Shown in pieces: positions 9,513-18,978 of a stretch of 64,000 nucleotides of DNA. The DNA comes from UBA7957 sp965222695 (GTDB lineage: Bacteria; Pseudomonadota; Gammaproteobacteria; Granulosicoccales; Granulosicoccaceae), in the NCBI GenBank assembly GCA_965222695.1, contig OZ244967.1, positions 4,526,001 to 4,590,000 on the forward strand, given 5' to 3'. The position numbers were made by a program, and so were the translations under genes. The notes under the pieces are model-generated. The model was not told where the DNA came from, searched no databases, and was given only the letters and a program-made list of their open reading frames with translations. Numbering within the stretch: the first letter of the stretch is position 1; each line of letters opens with the position of its first letter.

Positions 9513-10643
9513 TTATGCGGTTTTAAGCACTTTTAAGATATCTTTGACCAGGAAATACGGGTGCCCTCCCATGGAGGTATTACAAAACACGGTCACCCCT
9601 GCCGATCGACCGAAGAAGTCGGGATAGTACGCTGACCAGGTGTTGAATCCGGGACCATCACCCCCATGCCCGTACATTTCCCCGTAGGCGCTGTCCGGAT
9701 CGATCATCAGTCCCAGTCCATAACTTGGTTTAGCAAAATGCTGGCCTGTGGACTCTGTTATCGGTGTGGGTTCAGTCATGGTGCCAAGAAGTTCCGCATC
9801 GATAAGCGCTCCGGTAAAAAGGTCTTTAAACAGCTTTGTAATCTCAAAAGTCGTCGATACCATCAATCCGGTTTTACACCACCAGGGGTTGTATATTCCG
9901 GTAATATTCTCCATTTTTTCTTCGTCGTTTAAATAGCGGCAATAACCCGGCGTTACCTTGCCTTGATCTACATTTTCCGCAACATAGGTGTTCTTGAGTC
10001 CGATTTTTCTTGTAATGAGTTTGTCCACATTCTTGGAATATGACAAACCTGTTACGGATTCGATCATTAAAAGCAGCAGCATATAGCCAGTGTTCGAGTA
10101 ATGCCATTGATCTCCGGGTTCAAAGTCTGGCTCCTCTGTACAGGTTCGCTCGATCACGTACTCAAAAGTCCATGGCTCGGCGGGTCTCTCTTTTGTAGCG
10201 CTTCCATAGTCAGGTAGTTCGGTATAATTTGCTATTCCACTGGTATGATTAAGCAGTCGTCTGACGGATACGCATTGCGGTAAGCGAAGGGAGGTAAGGT
10301 ATTTGCTTATTGGAGCATCCAGGGAGATGAGATTCCTTTGCACCAATTGCATTATCACGATTGCCGTAAATGTTTTTGTAATGCTATAGATATAAAAACG
10401 CTCATCGGGCTGCAAGGGTAGAGTGGGATTAATGGCTTTGAAACCGGTTGATGAATTCCAATAACCGTTTTGAGAATCATAGACAGAGATATTTGCACCC
10501 AGACACGGAGCGAAATACTGCCATGATTCAACAGTCTTTTGCAATGCTGATGAGAGAGGATGATTCAATGTGCTTTCTCCATGTCTTGGGTACCCATCTC
10601 CCGATGTGATAAAGAGCATTTCTCCTCGGTATTCATCCTGCAA
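9513..10643 (-). CDS. Beta-lactamase-fold serine hydrolase
   Basis: The 376-residue protein carries the three class C/DD-peptidase motifs: SITK (SxxK nucleophile, near residue 88), YSN (in HYSNTGY) and HGG (in YGHGGDGPG). Such proteins act as esterases, DD-peptidases or beta-lactamases. No signal peptide is seen, so a cytoplasmic esterase-type role is more likely than cell-wall work. The longest frame starts with TTG directly after the VOC gene stop; an internal ATG at 10619 is an alternative start. Confidence 0.8.
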   Translation of the reverse strand: MQDEYRGEMLFITSGDGYPRHGESTLNHPLSSALQKTVESWQYFAPCLGANISVYDSQNGYWNSSTGFKAINPTLPLQPDERFYIYSITKTFTAIVIMQLVQRNLISLDAPISKYLTSLRLPQCVSVRRLLNHTSGIANYTELPDYGSATKERPAEPWTFEYVIERTCTEEPDFEPGDQWHYSNTGYMLLLLMIESVTGLSYSKNVDKLITRKIGLKNTYVAENVDQGKVTPGYCRYLNDEEKMENITGIYNPWWCKTGLMVSTTFEITKLFKDLFTGALIDAELLGTMTEPTPITESTGQHFAKPSYGLGLMIDPDSAYGEMYGHGGDGPGFNTWSAYYPDFFGRSAGVTVFCNTSMGGHPYFLVKDILKVLKTA

Positions 10644-11000
10644 TTAATCAACATCAGACCAAACCGCGTACTCATTGCCGTTGGGATCGCTAAAATGGAA
10701 TCGGCGACCGCCCGGAAAGGAAAATGTCGGTTTCACTATATCACCGCCGGCAGTTTCGATTTTTAATCGTGTCTGTTCAAGATTTCTGCTGTACAGAACA
10801 ACCAGGGCGCCGCCGTTGTCGGTGGATGTGGTTTGATCCGATTTGAAAAATCCGCCTGCAAGACCTGCGTTTGAAAATGCCGTGTATTCGGGCCCGAAAT
10901 CCTCAAAGGACCATCCGAAAACATCGGAGAAAAACGTCTTGGTTTTTTGCAAATCCTTTGAAGGAAATTCCACGTAGTCAATTTTCTCATGTTGGTTCAT
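10644..11000 (-). CDS. VOC (glyoxalase/bleomycin-resistance fold) protein
   Basis: The 118-residue protein has the paired beta-alpha-beta-beta-beta units of the VOC superfamily: an N-terminal IDYVEFPSKDLQKTKTFFSDVFGW and a C-terminal FHFSDPNGNEYAVWSD strand with the usual metal-side glutamate. It lies immediately upstream of the serine hydrolase and probably shares its transcript. The substrate is unknown. Confidence 0.8.
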   Translation of the reverse strand: MNQHEKIDYVEFPSKDLQKTKTFFSDVFGWSFEDFGPEYTAFSNAGLAGGFFKSDQTTSTDNGGALVVLYSRNLEQTRLKIETAGGDIVKPTFSFPGGRRFHFSDPNGNEYAVWSDVD

Positions 11001-11104
11001 TATCGCTCACTCCGGATATTGCAAGCTGTTTACTCTTCCCGTGTAGTATACATCAACGAACTCGCCATCTCCGGAGCGCGTATTTCAGTGCCACATCTCT
11101 TGAC

Positions 11105-11386
11105 TTAGATAAAGTCATCATCGGCAATTTCATAATTGCAAAGATCTTCCACAGCCGAATGAAACTCGAAACTGAACCACTCACGAAACATGGAAAAGGT
11201 CCGGTTTTCGGGCCAGGCGGAATCGTCCAGATGCCATCCTTCAAGTTCCGCTTCAAATATGATGTCGAAACTTTTGGCCAATATTTCCATGGCCTCAAGA
11301 TCGTCTAAATACTCGGGAATAAGATAAACCGTCCTGTCTTCCTCGGCGTCGGGTATTATTCCCGAATCATCCAGGCGGCTGCCCAA
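11105..11386 (-). CDS. Small acidic hypothetical protein
   Basis: The 93-residue, strongly acidic protein contains a WFSFEFHSAVEDL segment. It resembles uncharacterised small proteins with an R-x-F-x-x-F-x-x-WF pattern. The start is uncertain (TTG for the longest frame). No function can be proposed. Confidence 0.45.
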   Translation of the reverse strand: MGSRLDDSGIIPDAEEDRTVYLIPEYLDDLEAMEILAKSFDIIFEAELEGWHLDDSAWPENRTFSMFREWFSFEFHSAVEDLCNYEIADDDFI

Positions 11387-11475
11387 TCGAGATAAGGTTG
11401 CTTGGGTTTTATCAGGACCGCGCTACGGTTAATCATGGTTTTTACTCGCAAGGCTTGTATTTATAATAATCGCTT

Positions 11476-12102
11476 TTACCAGGGGTTATCCTGAAAAAGC
11501 TGTTTACGTATCTCAGCATAACAGTTTCGACTGCGTTTGAAATGATATCCACGCATGCCCACGCGCTTTGCACTTTCAATATTGGGCAAGCTGTCGTCGA
11601 TAAATAAAGTATATGCAGGTTCTAATCCGTATCGATTTAAAATGAGGTGAAAGATATCCTTATTCGGTTTTATGCATCTCTCGATTCCAGAGATCACTAT
11701 ACCGCGGAACATATCGAATAGCTCCATGTGTTTAATATGGTCATACGTCTCTCTAGACATATTGGAAAGGCAGAACATATCAAATCCCTTGTCTGACATT
11801 TCCCGCATAAGTTTCACACTTTCGGGGATGGGCGATAGTGAGTTCTTCGCCGCTAAAAGTGCCTTTTCAACTACGCTCTTTCCCAGGGGAGATCTTTGAC
11901 AGACTTTTGATACAACTGCGGCTTCGGTCTTTGTACCATGGTCCATATCGAGCCAGTCTGGGTGAAAAAACAATTCATTTCGAAGTAGGTTCAGTTTTTC
12001 AGTTTCAAGATGCAGTGACTTGAGAATTCGATCAACATCCCAATCAAGGACTACATTTCCCAAGTCGAAAATCACGGTGATTTTCGGTTTTAAGTAAATC
12101 AT
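11476..12102 (-). CDS. HAD-superfamily hydrolase (subfamily IA)
   Basis: The 208-residue protein carries HAD motif I (FDLGNVVLDWD, nucleophile Asp about residue 11), motif II (CLSNMSR), motif III lysine (IKPNKDIF) and motif IV (FIDDSLPNI). The LGNV form of motif I is typical of the YihX/epoxide-hydrolase-like branch, which are small-molecule phosphatases. It is a stand-alone gene. Confidence 0.82.
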   Translation of the reverse strand: MIYLKPKITVIFDLGNVVLDWDVDRILKSLHLETEKLNLLRNELFFHPDWLDMDHGTKTEAAVVSKVCQRSPLGKSVVEKALLAAKNSLSPIPESVKLMREMSDKGFDMFCLSNMSRETYDHIKHMELFDMFRGIVISGIERCIKPNKDIFHLILNRYGLEPAYTLFIDDSLPNIESAKRVGMRGYHFKRSRNCYAEIRKQLFQDNPW

Positions 12103-12221
12103 ACTAAGCCCGGAAGTAAATCATCGTCATTAGCATATGTTTTCAGGTTTGGCGTAGACTGTCTTACACCCTGCATCGAAGGTCAAGGCAACCATAACAC
12201 GTTTTTCAGGCAGTCGCTTAA

Positions 12222-12689
12222 CTATAGTGATGTGCTCATAAACACGCTGTTTGGATCGTACTTGTAGTCCGCAAAAGGGTCGCAATAGGTAAAGCCGAAC
12301 TTTTTGTACAATTGACGAGCGGGTTCGAAGAATGCCATTGAACCCGTTTCCAGACTGACCCTGGTGTACCCCCGGAGTTTAGCCTCCTCCAGTATATGCG
12401 TGAGGAGAAAGGAGCCGATTCCCGCGCCACGCTCAGGGGTAGAGGTCCGCATGGATTTGATTTCACCGTGCGTTTTATCGAGTTCCTTAATCGCGCCACA
12501 TCCGATTAGCTTGTTTTCATCCCAAACAGTCCAAAAAGTGATATCAGAGGCTTTCAATGCCTCCAGATCAAGGGCGTGCTTGCTTTCGGGGGGAGATGCG
12601 GATTTCATGTCTTGGATATGCGCCTCCAGGAATTGTGCTATTTCCGGCCCGGATAAATCGTCGATCTTAATTTCCATATTTGACTTCAT
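12222..12689 (-). CDS. GNAT-family N-acetyltransferase
   Basis: The 155-residue protein shows the GNAT core with the acetyl-CoA pyrophosphate loop RGAGIGSFLLTHILEEA (about residues 93-108) and the C-terminal ARQLYKKFGF strand-turn. It resembles PaiA/YhbS-like acetyltransferases. The acceptor is unknown. ATG codons at residues 1 and 5 are both possible starts. Confidence 0.8.
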   Translation of the reverse strand: MKSNMEIKIDDLSGPEIAQFLEAHIQDMKSASPPESKHALDLEALKASDITFWTVWDENKLIGCGAIKELDKTHGEIKSMRTSTPERGAGIGSFLLTHILEEAKLRGYTRVSLETGSMAFFEPARQLYKKFGFTYCDPFADYKYDPNSVFMSTSL

Positions 12690-12845
12690 TGCGGTTCGGT
12701 TTGAGATTTTCAGGTACAGTGACGAATTAATCCATTATAACAAAGCGCGCTAGTGCGGCTTGTTGCGGTAAACGTCTTTATTGGAAATTTGCGGGCGATC
12801 ACTCACAATGCACTGATAGATTCATTGCTTTCTTCTCGCATGCGA

Positions 12846-13055
12846 TCAGATCATTCTGAAGATGACTGTCAATATGATCAGGAAACCAAGAATGAGGGTG
12901 ATAAATCCAAGCGGCATAAAGAAGCTTTCGTGAAGCATTCCGTCTTCATCTGAATACTGATAGAAGGTATATTCGAGCATAAAGGACAAGGCGCCAGCTG
13001 CCAGAAGGAATAAGCCTATCAGTAGAGTTTTATCTGTATGTTTGTCTTTCACCAT
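12846..13055 (-). CDS. Small two-helix membrane protein (DUF3955-like)
   Basis: From ATG 13055 the protein has 69 residues with two hydrophobic helices (about 10-28 and 47-67) joined by an acidic loop ending in FFMPLGF, as in DUF3955 proteins. An upstream frame to 13130 lacks support. Its role is unknown. Confidence 0.55.
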   Translation of the reverse strand: MVKDKHTDKTLLIGLFLLAAGALSFMLEYTFYQYSDEDGMLHESFFMPLGFITLILGFLIILTVIFRMI

Positions 13056-13204
13056 TGTTGTGTTAATGATACCAGGCCAATAGGTCTGCAAACAAGGGAA
13101 GGGCAGGATGCATGGATTAATTGAGAACACCCCCCCCTGGTTCTGTCAAATATGACAGTTGCGCGGGTTTTTTGCCGATCGAAGCCAGTTATTGTGTAAT
13201 ATGC

Positions 13205-13885
13205 TTAAAGCAACTCGCAGAGTTCCAGCAGGCTGTCAAAGCACTTAAGCGCCTTCGGATGCTTAGCGCCGCCAACCAGCACACAGTCGATGCCCGCGCG
13301 ATTTGCACCGCCAAGATCTCTTCTTACAGAGTCGCCGATTACTACAGCTTCAGAATTTGACAATGCAAGTCCGTTCAGTATTTGATTAAAAGGTTTCGGG
13401 GAGGGCTTGACCATGCCATGATCAGAGGAAAACGACATGGTGGAAAACAGGTCTAAAATACCGGCTTGTTCAAACTCCTTTATCCAGACCGGTTTGGGGG
13501 ACCATATATCTGCGACAGCGGCCAGCATGAAACGTTGACTCAGTTTCTGCAGTGCTGAAGTATATTCGGCGGGTATATGGCCAAGTTCGTGAAAAGCAAA
13601 GGTGTTAATGATTTTATCGATTTCATCATTTTCCAAATTTTCGTCGATTACTTCATGTATGGCGCATTTAAGAGTAGGAAAACATTCACGATAATCAGCA
13701 TCGGGGTATTTTGAGGCCAGGCTCCCGTACACTGCATGGATGACCCCGTTTATTTTATCGCTGGAAAGTGTTCCACCGATTTCTGAGTAATAGACAGAAT
13801 AATCTTCAGACTCCCCGAATCTATCTTCGCCGAACATAAATGTACCGTTCATATCAAGAAGCAGGGCTTTTTTCTCTGCAAACAC
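13205..13885 (-). CDS. HAD-superfamily hydrolase
   Basis: The 226-residue protein has HAD motif I LLLDMNGTFMF (nucleophile Asp about residue 11), a substrate cap, a VKPSPKPFN lysine motif and VIGDSVRRDLGGANRAG as motif IV. The start codon of the longest frame is GTG. It is the second HAD hydrolase in this region and not closely related to the one at 11.5 kb. Confidence 0.8.
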   Translation of the reverse strand: MFAEKKALLLDMNGTFMFGEDRFGESEDYSVYYSEIGGTLSSDKINGVIHAVYGSLASKYPDADYRECFPTLKCAIHEVIDENLENDEIDKIINTFAFHELGHIPAEYTSALQKLSQRFMLAAVADIWSPKPVWIKEFEQAGILDLFSTMSFSSDHGMVKPSPKPFNQILNGLALSNSEAVVIGDSVRRDLGGANRAGIDCVLVGGAKHPKALKCFDSLLELCELL

Positions 13886-13954
13886 GGTGCAACTCTATCA
13901 ATTTCGGCTTTGGTGGAAATCTATCAGTATGATGCGATACGCCCGGGATTGCAT

Positions 13955-15013
13955 TTACTCGTCACTTAAAATATCAATGACCAGCTTGCCGGTATGTTGC
14001 TTGGTTTCGAAATGCTTTTGGGCTTCAGCGATCTTGCGCAAAGGATAGATGTTCGCAACGACCGGGGTGACTTCTCCCTGCTCAATTCGTTTGATCAGAC
14101 TGGGAAATACTCCGCTGCCGAGAACCGTACAGCCAAGCAAGCTCAGATCTTTCAGATACAATGTTCTGACATCCAGTTCCACAAGCGGCCCGGCTATTGC
14201 GCCCGCAGCGGCATATCGTCCAAACGGTTTCAGTACTTCCAGCAGTTCGGGCCATTGCCTACCCGCCACAAGATCAATGACTACGTCAACACTGTTTCTA
14301 CCCAACTCGCTGACAAGGCTTGCATCTCTCTCCAGAGTACGTTCGGCCCCGAGCTGCAATACCTCGGCCGACTTGGCCGGCGTAGTAACAGCCAATACCT
14401 TGGCTCCCCTTGCCCTGGCAAGCTGAGTGACAGCTGAACCCACACCCCCGGATGCGCCGGTTACCAACACAGTTTCATGGGTTAGGACATTTGCTCGGGT
14501 CAACAGGTTTTCGGCCGTGGAATAGGAGCAGGGAAATGATGCGAGCTCACAGTCACTAAACGGGCTGTCGATTTTATGGGCATGCCTGGCTGCCACAACG
14601 GTATATTCGGCAAAACCACCATCGCATTCTGAACCCAGATACCAGGGTTGATCCAGATCCTTGCCGCCGGCCTCCACAATACAGGGTTCAATAAGCACAC
14701 GTTCGTTGAGCATACCGGCATCAACCTGCTCTCCAACCGCGACGACCCGACCGCAGACATCAGCGCCTTGAATTCTGGGAAATTGAACGGCGTCTCCTGA
14801 CCAGCTTGCGTCGCTGCTGTCTCCGCTCGACTTTGAATACCATCCGATTCGCGTATTAAGATCAGTGTTGTTTACCCCGGCTGCCCCCACCTTTATCAAC
14901 ACGTCTCGAGGTCCGGGGGCGGGCACCGGGATAGAGTCGCGGAAAACCAGTTTTTCCGGACCACCATGTCCGGTGAGATGGATGCCTTTCATTTGCGTAG
15001 GTATATTGTTCAT
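13955..15013 (-). CDS. Medium-chain dehydrogenase/reductase (alcohol dehydrogenase-like)
   Basis: The 352-residue protein has the MDR layout: a GroES-like catalytic domain (GVNNTDLNTRIGWY, IQGADVCGRVVAVG) followed by a Rossmann domain with GASGGVGSAVTQLARARGA near residue 187. The usual structural-zinc cysteine cluster is not evident, which points to a quinone-oxidoreductase-like or zinc-poor member. It is a likely NAD(P)H-dependent oxidoreductase of unknown substrate. Confidence 0.85.
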   Translation of the reverse strand: MNNIPTQMKGIHLTGHGGPEKLVFRDSIPVPAPGPRDVLIKVGAAGVNNTDLNTRIGWYSKSSGDSSDASWSGDAVQFPRIQGADVCGRVVAVGEQVDAGMLNERVLIEPCIVEAGGKDLDQPWYLGSECDGGFAEYTVVAARHAHKIDSPFSDCELASFPCSYSTAENLLTRANVLTHETVLVTGASGGVGSAVTQLARARGAKVLAVTTPAKSAEVLQLGAERTLERDASLVSELGRNSVDVVIDLVAGRQWPELLEVLKPFGRYAAAGAIAGPLVELDVRTLYLKDLSLLGCTVLGSGVFPSLIKRIEQGEVTPVVANIYPLRKIAEAQKHFETKQHTGKLVIDILSDE

Positions 15014-15170
15014 AGCGGTTTAGGTTTGAGTAATAAACAGAGCATGTGCCAATCCGGTGGGAATGCCTTGGTAGGTACTTACTACCACAATTGGCAGGAT
15101 ATTGGTATCGGGATATGTTTCCAAACGCTTGCCATTGTCGTCCATCCTCTGTAACTCCTCCGCACAAGCT

Positions 15171-15866
15171 TCATTGGTTTTGCTGTGGAGGGCTTGTAGC
15201 GAACAGGTAAGTGGCAAAGCGCGTCGCAGCAACGGCGGCGACAAGTTGCACAACAATAAAGATCAGTGCATCAACCGGACGCACGCCGGCCATAGCCCAG
15301 GTGAAGACACGCGCCAATGTCACCTGTGGATTGGCAAACATGGTGCTGGAGGTGGTGATCAGAAAGCCACCCACCAGCAGCCCGATAATCAAGCCAGGCA
15401 GTTTAGATTGATGGTGCAGGGTGCCGAAAATAACCACGATCAGGGTAAAAGTGCCGATAAACTCGGCGAAAAATGCGCCGCCGTCACGAGTAACTTCAGA
15501 GATAGCCGCCCATTGAAAGAAATCGTGTCCGATAAACATGGTGTGGCTGGCCAGCATGCCGGCTAAGCCGCCCGCAATCTGAGCAATCATAAAACTCAAC
15601 GCTTTGTTGCTGTCGATTTTGGCAGCAATCAACATCGCTAAAGTCACGGCCGGATTGAGATGGCAGCCACTGACCGGGCCGAGCGTTTCAATCAGTACGA
15701 ATAACACAAACCCGACGGCGATCGCATCCATCAGAACAGCCAAACCAATGCTCGTGCCAAGAACGTTGTAGCCGAGAATGATCGGGGAGATAGCGGTAAA
15801 AACGAGTATCAGAGAGCCAAAGAATTCAGCCGCAAGCTGGCGACCGAGCTGTTGATTCGATGTCAT
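15171..15866 (-). CDS. Aquaporin/MIP-family channel
   Basis: The 231-residue membrane protein has six predicted helices and the two half-helix signatures. The first is canonical (GCHLNPAVTLA); the second reads FANPQVTLAR, so the second NPA box is NPQ. This variation is found in some arsenite- or glycerol-related MIP proteins, and it may alter selectivity. No arsenic genes are nearby to support that idea. Confidence 0.85.
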   Translation of the reverse strand: MTSNQQLGRQLAAEFFGSLILVFTAISPIILGYNVLGTSIGLAVLMDAIAVGFVLFVLIETLGPVSGCHLNPAVTLAMLIAAKIDSNKALSFMIAQIAGGLAGMLASHTMFIGHDFFQWAAISEVTRDGGAFFAEFIGTFTLIVVIFGTLHHQSKLPGLIIGLLVGGFLITTSSTMFANPQVTLARVFTWAMAGVRPVDALIFIVVQLVAAVAATRFATYLFATSPPQQNQ

Positions 15867-16060
15867 CGTTGTTGAGGCCTGCTGAGGAGCCGTTCCTCTA
15901 ACTTTTTGGGTGGGCGGAGTATAGTACAGCGATATATTACGAAGAATATCTCAAAAAATACACGCTACCTTGAGATGTAGTGATGCAGTCGCTCGAGCAA
16001 TCGTTAGAACATCGGCCATGTCCGCCGCAATAAAGCCAGGGCGAGTAGTCAGATATTTCA

Positions 16061-16094
16061 GAATAAAAAAAAGACGGGCCATAAAAGACCCGCC
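16061..16094 (-). terminator. Rho-independent terminator after the cold-shock gene
   Basis: Read on the minus strand, the 8-base GC stem GGCGGGTC / GGCCCGTC with a six-base loop is followed by a run of nine or more T. It lies about 30 bases below the stop of the cold-shock gene and should end that transcript. Confidence 0.8.
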
Positions 16095-16122
16095 TTTTTG
16101 CGTTTGAGCTGCCGTAACGAAT

Positions 16123-16332
16123 CTATACCGCAACGATGTTTTCGGCTTGAGGACCTTTTTGGCCTTGAGTAACCGTGAATTGTACTTTTTGCCCCTCGGT
16201 CAGTGTTTTAAAACCTGATCCACTGATTGCACTGTAATGGACGAATACATCGGGCCCGGAATTTTGTTCGATAAATCCAAACCCTTTGGCTTCGTTGAAC
16301 CACTTAACGGTTCCTGTAACAGTATTTGACAT
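16123..16332 (-). CDS. Cold-shock protein (CspA family)
   Basis: From ATG 16332 the protein has 69 residues, the usual length. Both RNA-binding motifs are present: KGFGFIEQ (RNP1) and VFVHYSAI (RNP2). It is a single OB-fold nucleic-acid chaperone. Its start is preceded by a plausible ribosome binding site (AGGAT). About 170 bases upstream hold no gene, consistent with the long 5' leader typical of cold-shock genes; a clear terminator follows. Confidence 0.93.
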   Translation of the reverse strand: MSNTVTGTVKWFNEAKGFGFIEQNSGPDVFVHYSAISGSGFKTLTEGQKVQFTVTQGQKGPQAENIVAV

Positions 16333-16559
16333 TGATAAATATCCTGTATGTTTAGAAATAGACGTCTCTTTCAGAGACCTGTATAGCATAAAAAAGTGAC
16401 TGAATTTTGAAACTACAGGACGAAGAACTGGAGGGTACTACGAAACTGAGGATTTAAAATTGGCTTTCTTTCTAGCTGGCGCGGAGAGTAACGGAAAAGA
16501 ACAGTTCAGTCAACCGAATAGTTTTGCAGTTGTTAGTATTCCGTCGGCGCTTAGATTTA

Positions 16560-16901
16560 TTACGCAAGCCGAGCTCCATTTTCTACCTCCAGATCCGGAA
16601 TAGCCAGAACAACACTGCCATCCTCCCGGTGAAATCCCGTCACCAAGCACTCTGACGTGACAGGGCCAATTTGCTTTGGGGGAAAGTTTATGACCGCTAT
16701 CACTTTCTTTCCCAGCAAATCTTCTTTTGCGTAAAGATCCGTTATTTGGGCACTGGATTTCTTTATTCCTATTTCCGGACCAAAATCGACTTGCAGTTTA
16801 AAGGCCGGCTTTCTCGCCTCGGGAAAATCAGACGCTTTCACGATGGTTCCCACCCTGAGTTCAACTTTTTGGAAATCGCTCCATTGTATATGGTTCATCA
16901 C
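16560..16901 (-). CDS. csaA: CsaA-type tRNA-binding-domain protein
   Basis: The 113-residue protein consists of one tRNA-binding (EMAP/CsaA) OB-fold: VELRVGTIVKASDFPEARKPAFKLQVDFG at the N-terminus, SSAQITDLY in the middle and PVTSECLVTGFHREDGSVVLA near the end. CsaA is a dimeric chaperone-like protein whose physiological partner is unsettled. Length and motif order match the family. Confidence 0.88.
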   Translation of the reverse strand: MMNHIQWSDFQKVELRVGTIVKASDFPEARKPAFKLQVDFGPEIGIKKSSAQITDLYAKEDLLGKKVIAVINFPPKQIGPVTSECLVTGFHREDGSVVLAIPDLEVENGARLA

Positions 16902-16946
16902 TTTGCTCTTACAGGTTTGATTTTTGTAATTATGATATTTCGATGG

Positions 16947-17345
16947 TCAGCCTGCATCAAGGCGCCTCTTGATGTCACTGTATGCGGCCTCGATGAGTCT
17001 GACAAGTGCAGTAGTGTCGACATCGCCTTCCGGTCTGAGCTTCACATGGCGCATATACTTGCCGGTGCCTTCCAGTAGCTGTGCCGGGTCCGCAAGCTCG
17101 GCACCATGGAAAAATCCCACATTGACATGGGCCTTATATGCATTGACATAGGCGAATGCAGCATCTGCTACACATACGGTCGGGTGGCCGTCATGCAATA
17201 CTTCTCGAACATCGTCTCCACACTTGCGCATAACGTCAAACCAATGCCGTGCTACAGTCCCCAACTCACCCGAATGTTTATCCATCCAGGAAGAGATGGC
17301 TGGATCCCGCTTAAGTGTAGCGGAGAAACGAAAAAGTCGATTCAT
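16947..17345 (-). CDS. DUF1801-domain protein
   Basis: The 132-residue protein has the DUF1801/YdhG-like pattern: WFDVMRKCGDDVREVLHDGHPTVCVADAAFAYVNAYKAHVNVGFFHG then GTGKYMRHVKLR. Members are small proteins of unknown biochemical role. It ends about 20 bases above the TetR gene start region and may share transcription with csaA. Confidence 0.7.
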   Translation of the reverse strand: MNRLFRFSATLKRDPAISSWMDKHSGELGTVARHWFDVMRKCGDDVREVLHDGHPTVCVADAAFAYVNAYKAHVNVGFFHGAELADPAQLLEGTGKYMRHVKLRPEGDVDTTALVRLIEAAYSDIKRRLDAG

Positions 17346-17365
17346 GGTGGTTGGTAGCCTGACTA

Positions 17366-17989
17366 TCAGTCGTTAGTCTGTTTTGCTGTATACAGCCTGC
17401 AAGTGAGTTCGAAGGCGCGTAAAGCCCTTCTGTTTATTTCATTTTCGTCGAATGGACCAATGGACCCAAGTGCCTGCCGCATCTGAGCTTCTCCGAATAA
17501 CAGCGAGACATAGGTGTCAGCAATGTCGACCGCGTCGGATTCCTTTTTAAATCTGCCCGACTCCTTAAGCTGTTCCATTAAAGAACAGATCAAGGGGTAG
17601 ACGATGCCTCTTCCGACCTCATCGACCGCTGAAGCGAGAATTCCCGTATCTGCGGCATCAGCAACCGCAGCCCGGTTGATAATAATGGCATGACGACCGG
17701 TGGTGTATCGCAGAAGAGTCGGGCCCAAGGATTTCAGGGTAAGAAGTGGATCGTCGTTTTTCCGCAGCGCATCTTCCAGCAAACTCCTAACGGAGCGACC
17801 ATTCTCTTCAATGATAGTCTTGAACAGATTTTGTTTATTCTTGTACCAGGCATAAAGCGTTTGGTTGGACGCCTGAGCCTTTTTGGCGATCTGTAACATG
17901 CTGGTTCTGCGATAGCCCTTTTCCGCCAGTACGTCAAAAGCAGCCGCTTCAATCTGACTGCGCCGTTCGGTGCGATTTTCATCGGTCAT
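17366..17989 (-). CDS. TetR-family transcriptional repressor
   Basis: From ATG 17989 the protein has 207 residues. The DNA-binding helix-turn-helix is in residues 10-55 (AFDVLAEKGYRRTSMLQIAKKAQASNQTLYAWYKNKQNLF) and the rest is the helical ligand domain. Upstream in-frame codons to 18283 overlap the operators and the divergent gene and are not credible. The two palindromes in the divergent gap suggest it represses itself and the DUF6544 gene. Confidence 0.85.
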   Translation of the reverse strand: MTDENRTERRSQIEAAAFDVLAEKGYRRTSMLQIAKKAQASNQTLYAWYKNKQNLFKTIIEENGRSVRSLLEDALRKNDDPLLTLKSLGPTLLRYTTGRHAIIINRAAVADAADTGILASAVDEVGRGIVYPLICSLMEQLKESGRFKKESDAVDIADTYVSLLFGEAQMRQALGSIGPFDENEINRRALRAFELTCRLYTAKQTND

Positions 17990-18017
17990 TTTCTTATCCG
18001 TTGTATCTCTTGACAAG

Positions 18018-18070
18018 AAGTGTACACGCATGTACGCTTTGACACAAATGAGTGTACATGTGTGTACACT
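18018..18070. promoter_or_regulatory. Two TetR-type operators in a divergent promoter
   Basis: Two near-palindromes of the form AGTGTACA-N4-TGTACACT occur at 18019-18038 (one arm mismatch) and 18051-18070 (perfect arms). They lie between the TetR start (17989) and the DUF6544 gene start (18130). TTGACA hexamers at 18010 and 18039 overlap them. Spacing of 32 bases between centres, about three helix turns, suggests cooperative binding by the adjacent TetR protein. Confidence 0.7.
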
Positions 18071-18129
18071 TCCGCAATCCATAGAGATTTCCGGGTCGCC
18101 GTGCGAATCTAACCCAGGAGAATGTTCTG

Positions 18130-18975
18130 ATGAATGTACTGAAAGCAACGGGCTATACGGCCCTATTGGCGGTATTCGTGGCCGTGGGAATCGTTTTGTT
18201 TCAATCCCAGCGGACGGAGCGGGATATAGATGCATTTGAGGCTCGAGTTGCCAGCCTTGGCACTGCCGCGCCCGGGCCCGCATTCAACGCTTCCGCGATT
18301 GCCAGGCTACCGGAACCGGTTCAGCGATATTTTAAATTCACTTTCCCGGATCAGTCTCCCGGCCACTCGGTCGTCCGCTTGTCCGCCGAGGGTGATTTCC
18401 GTCGGCCTCTCACGGAAACATTTCATCCTACCACCGCAGAGCAAGTTATCGCCATAGGAGTGCCGGCCTTGATGTTTTCAGCCACCACACCGGTATTTCC
18501 GGGTGTCTGGGCCAGGGCCTATGATTTCTTTGCCGATGGCGAGATGGAAATGAAAGCCAAGATCTTATCCACCTTGACTGTAGTGAACGAGCCTGGAACA
18601 CCTGAACTTAACCGAATCTCACTACGCCGCTGGCTTCTCGAAAGCGCGTTGTATCCCCAGGCTTTGCTGCCGGGGGGAGTGGTCACATGGCAGCCGGTCG
18701 ATTCAAACAGCGCCCGTGCCGTGATTTCGTTGGGTGATATGCGTGCAACGATGGTCGCACACTTTGACTCCGAGGGGCGGATGTTTCAAATGGTGGCCGA
18801 AGAGGAGGGTGATCTGAGCACGCCTTATCATGGCTCGGGAGAACATGTCACTCGCTCAGACTATCAATTGGTCGGCGGCCAGATGATTCCGATGCGTTTT
18901 ACGATCTCGCGGGCCTCGGGCGGGAAGATCTATCCTTTTTGGGACGGCCGTATAAGCTCCATTTCATACCAGTAG
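18130..18975 (+). CDS. DUF6544-like membrane-anchored protein
   Basis: The 281-residue protein has one N-terminal membrane segment (about residues 7-25). A soluble domain follows with LPEPVQRYFKFTFPDQ, the typical start of DUF6544-like proteins, and a conserved GDMRATMVAHFDSEGRM block. The function is unknown. It is divergent from the TetR gene and probably under its control. Confidence 0.7.
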   Translation: MNVLKATGYTALLAVFVAVGIVLFQSQRTERDIDAFEARVASLGTAAPGPAFNASAIARLPEPVQRYFKFTFPDQSPGHSVVRLSAEGDFRRPLTETFHPTTAEQVIAIGVPALMFSATTPVFPGVWARAYDFFADGEMEMKAKILSTLTVVNEPGTPELNRISLRRWLLESALYPQALLPGGVVTWQPVDSNSARAVISLGDMRATMVAHFDSEGRMFQMVAEEEGDLSTPYHGSGEHVTRSDYQLVGGQMIPMRFTISRASGGKIYPFWDGRISSISYQ

Positions 18976-18978
18976 TGT

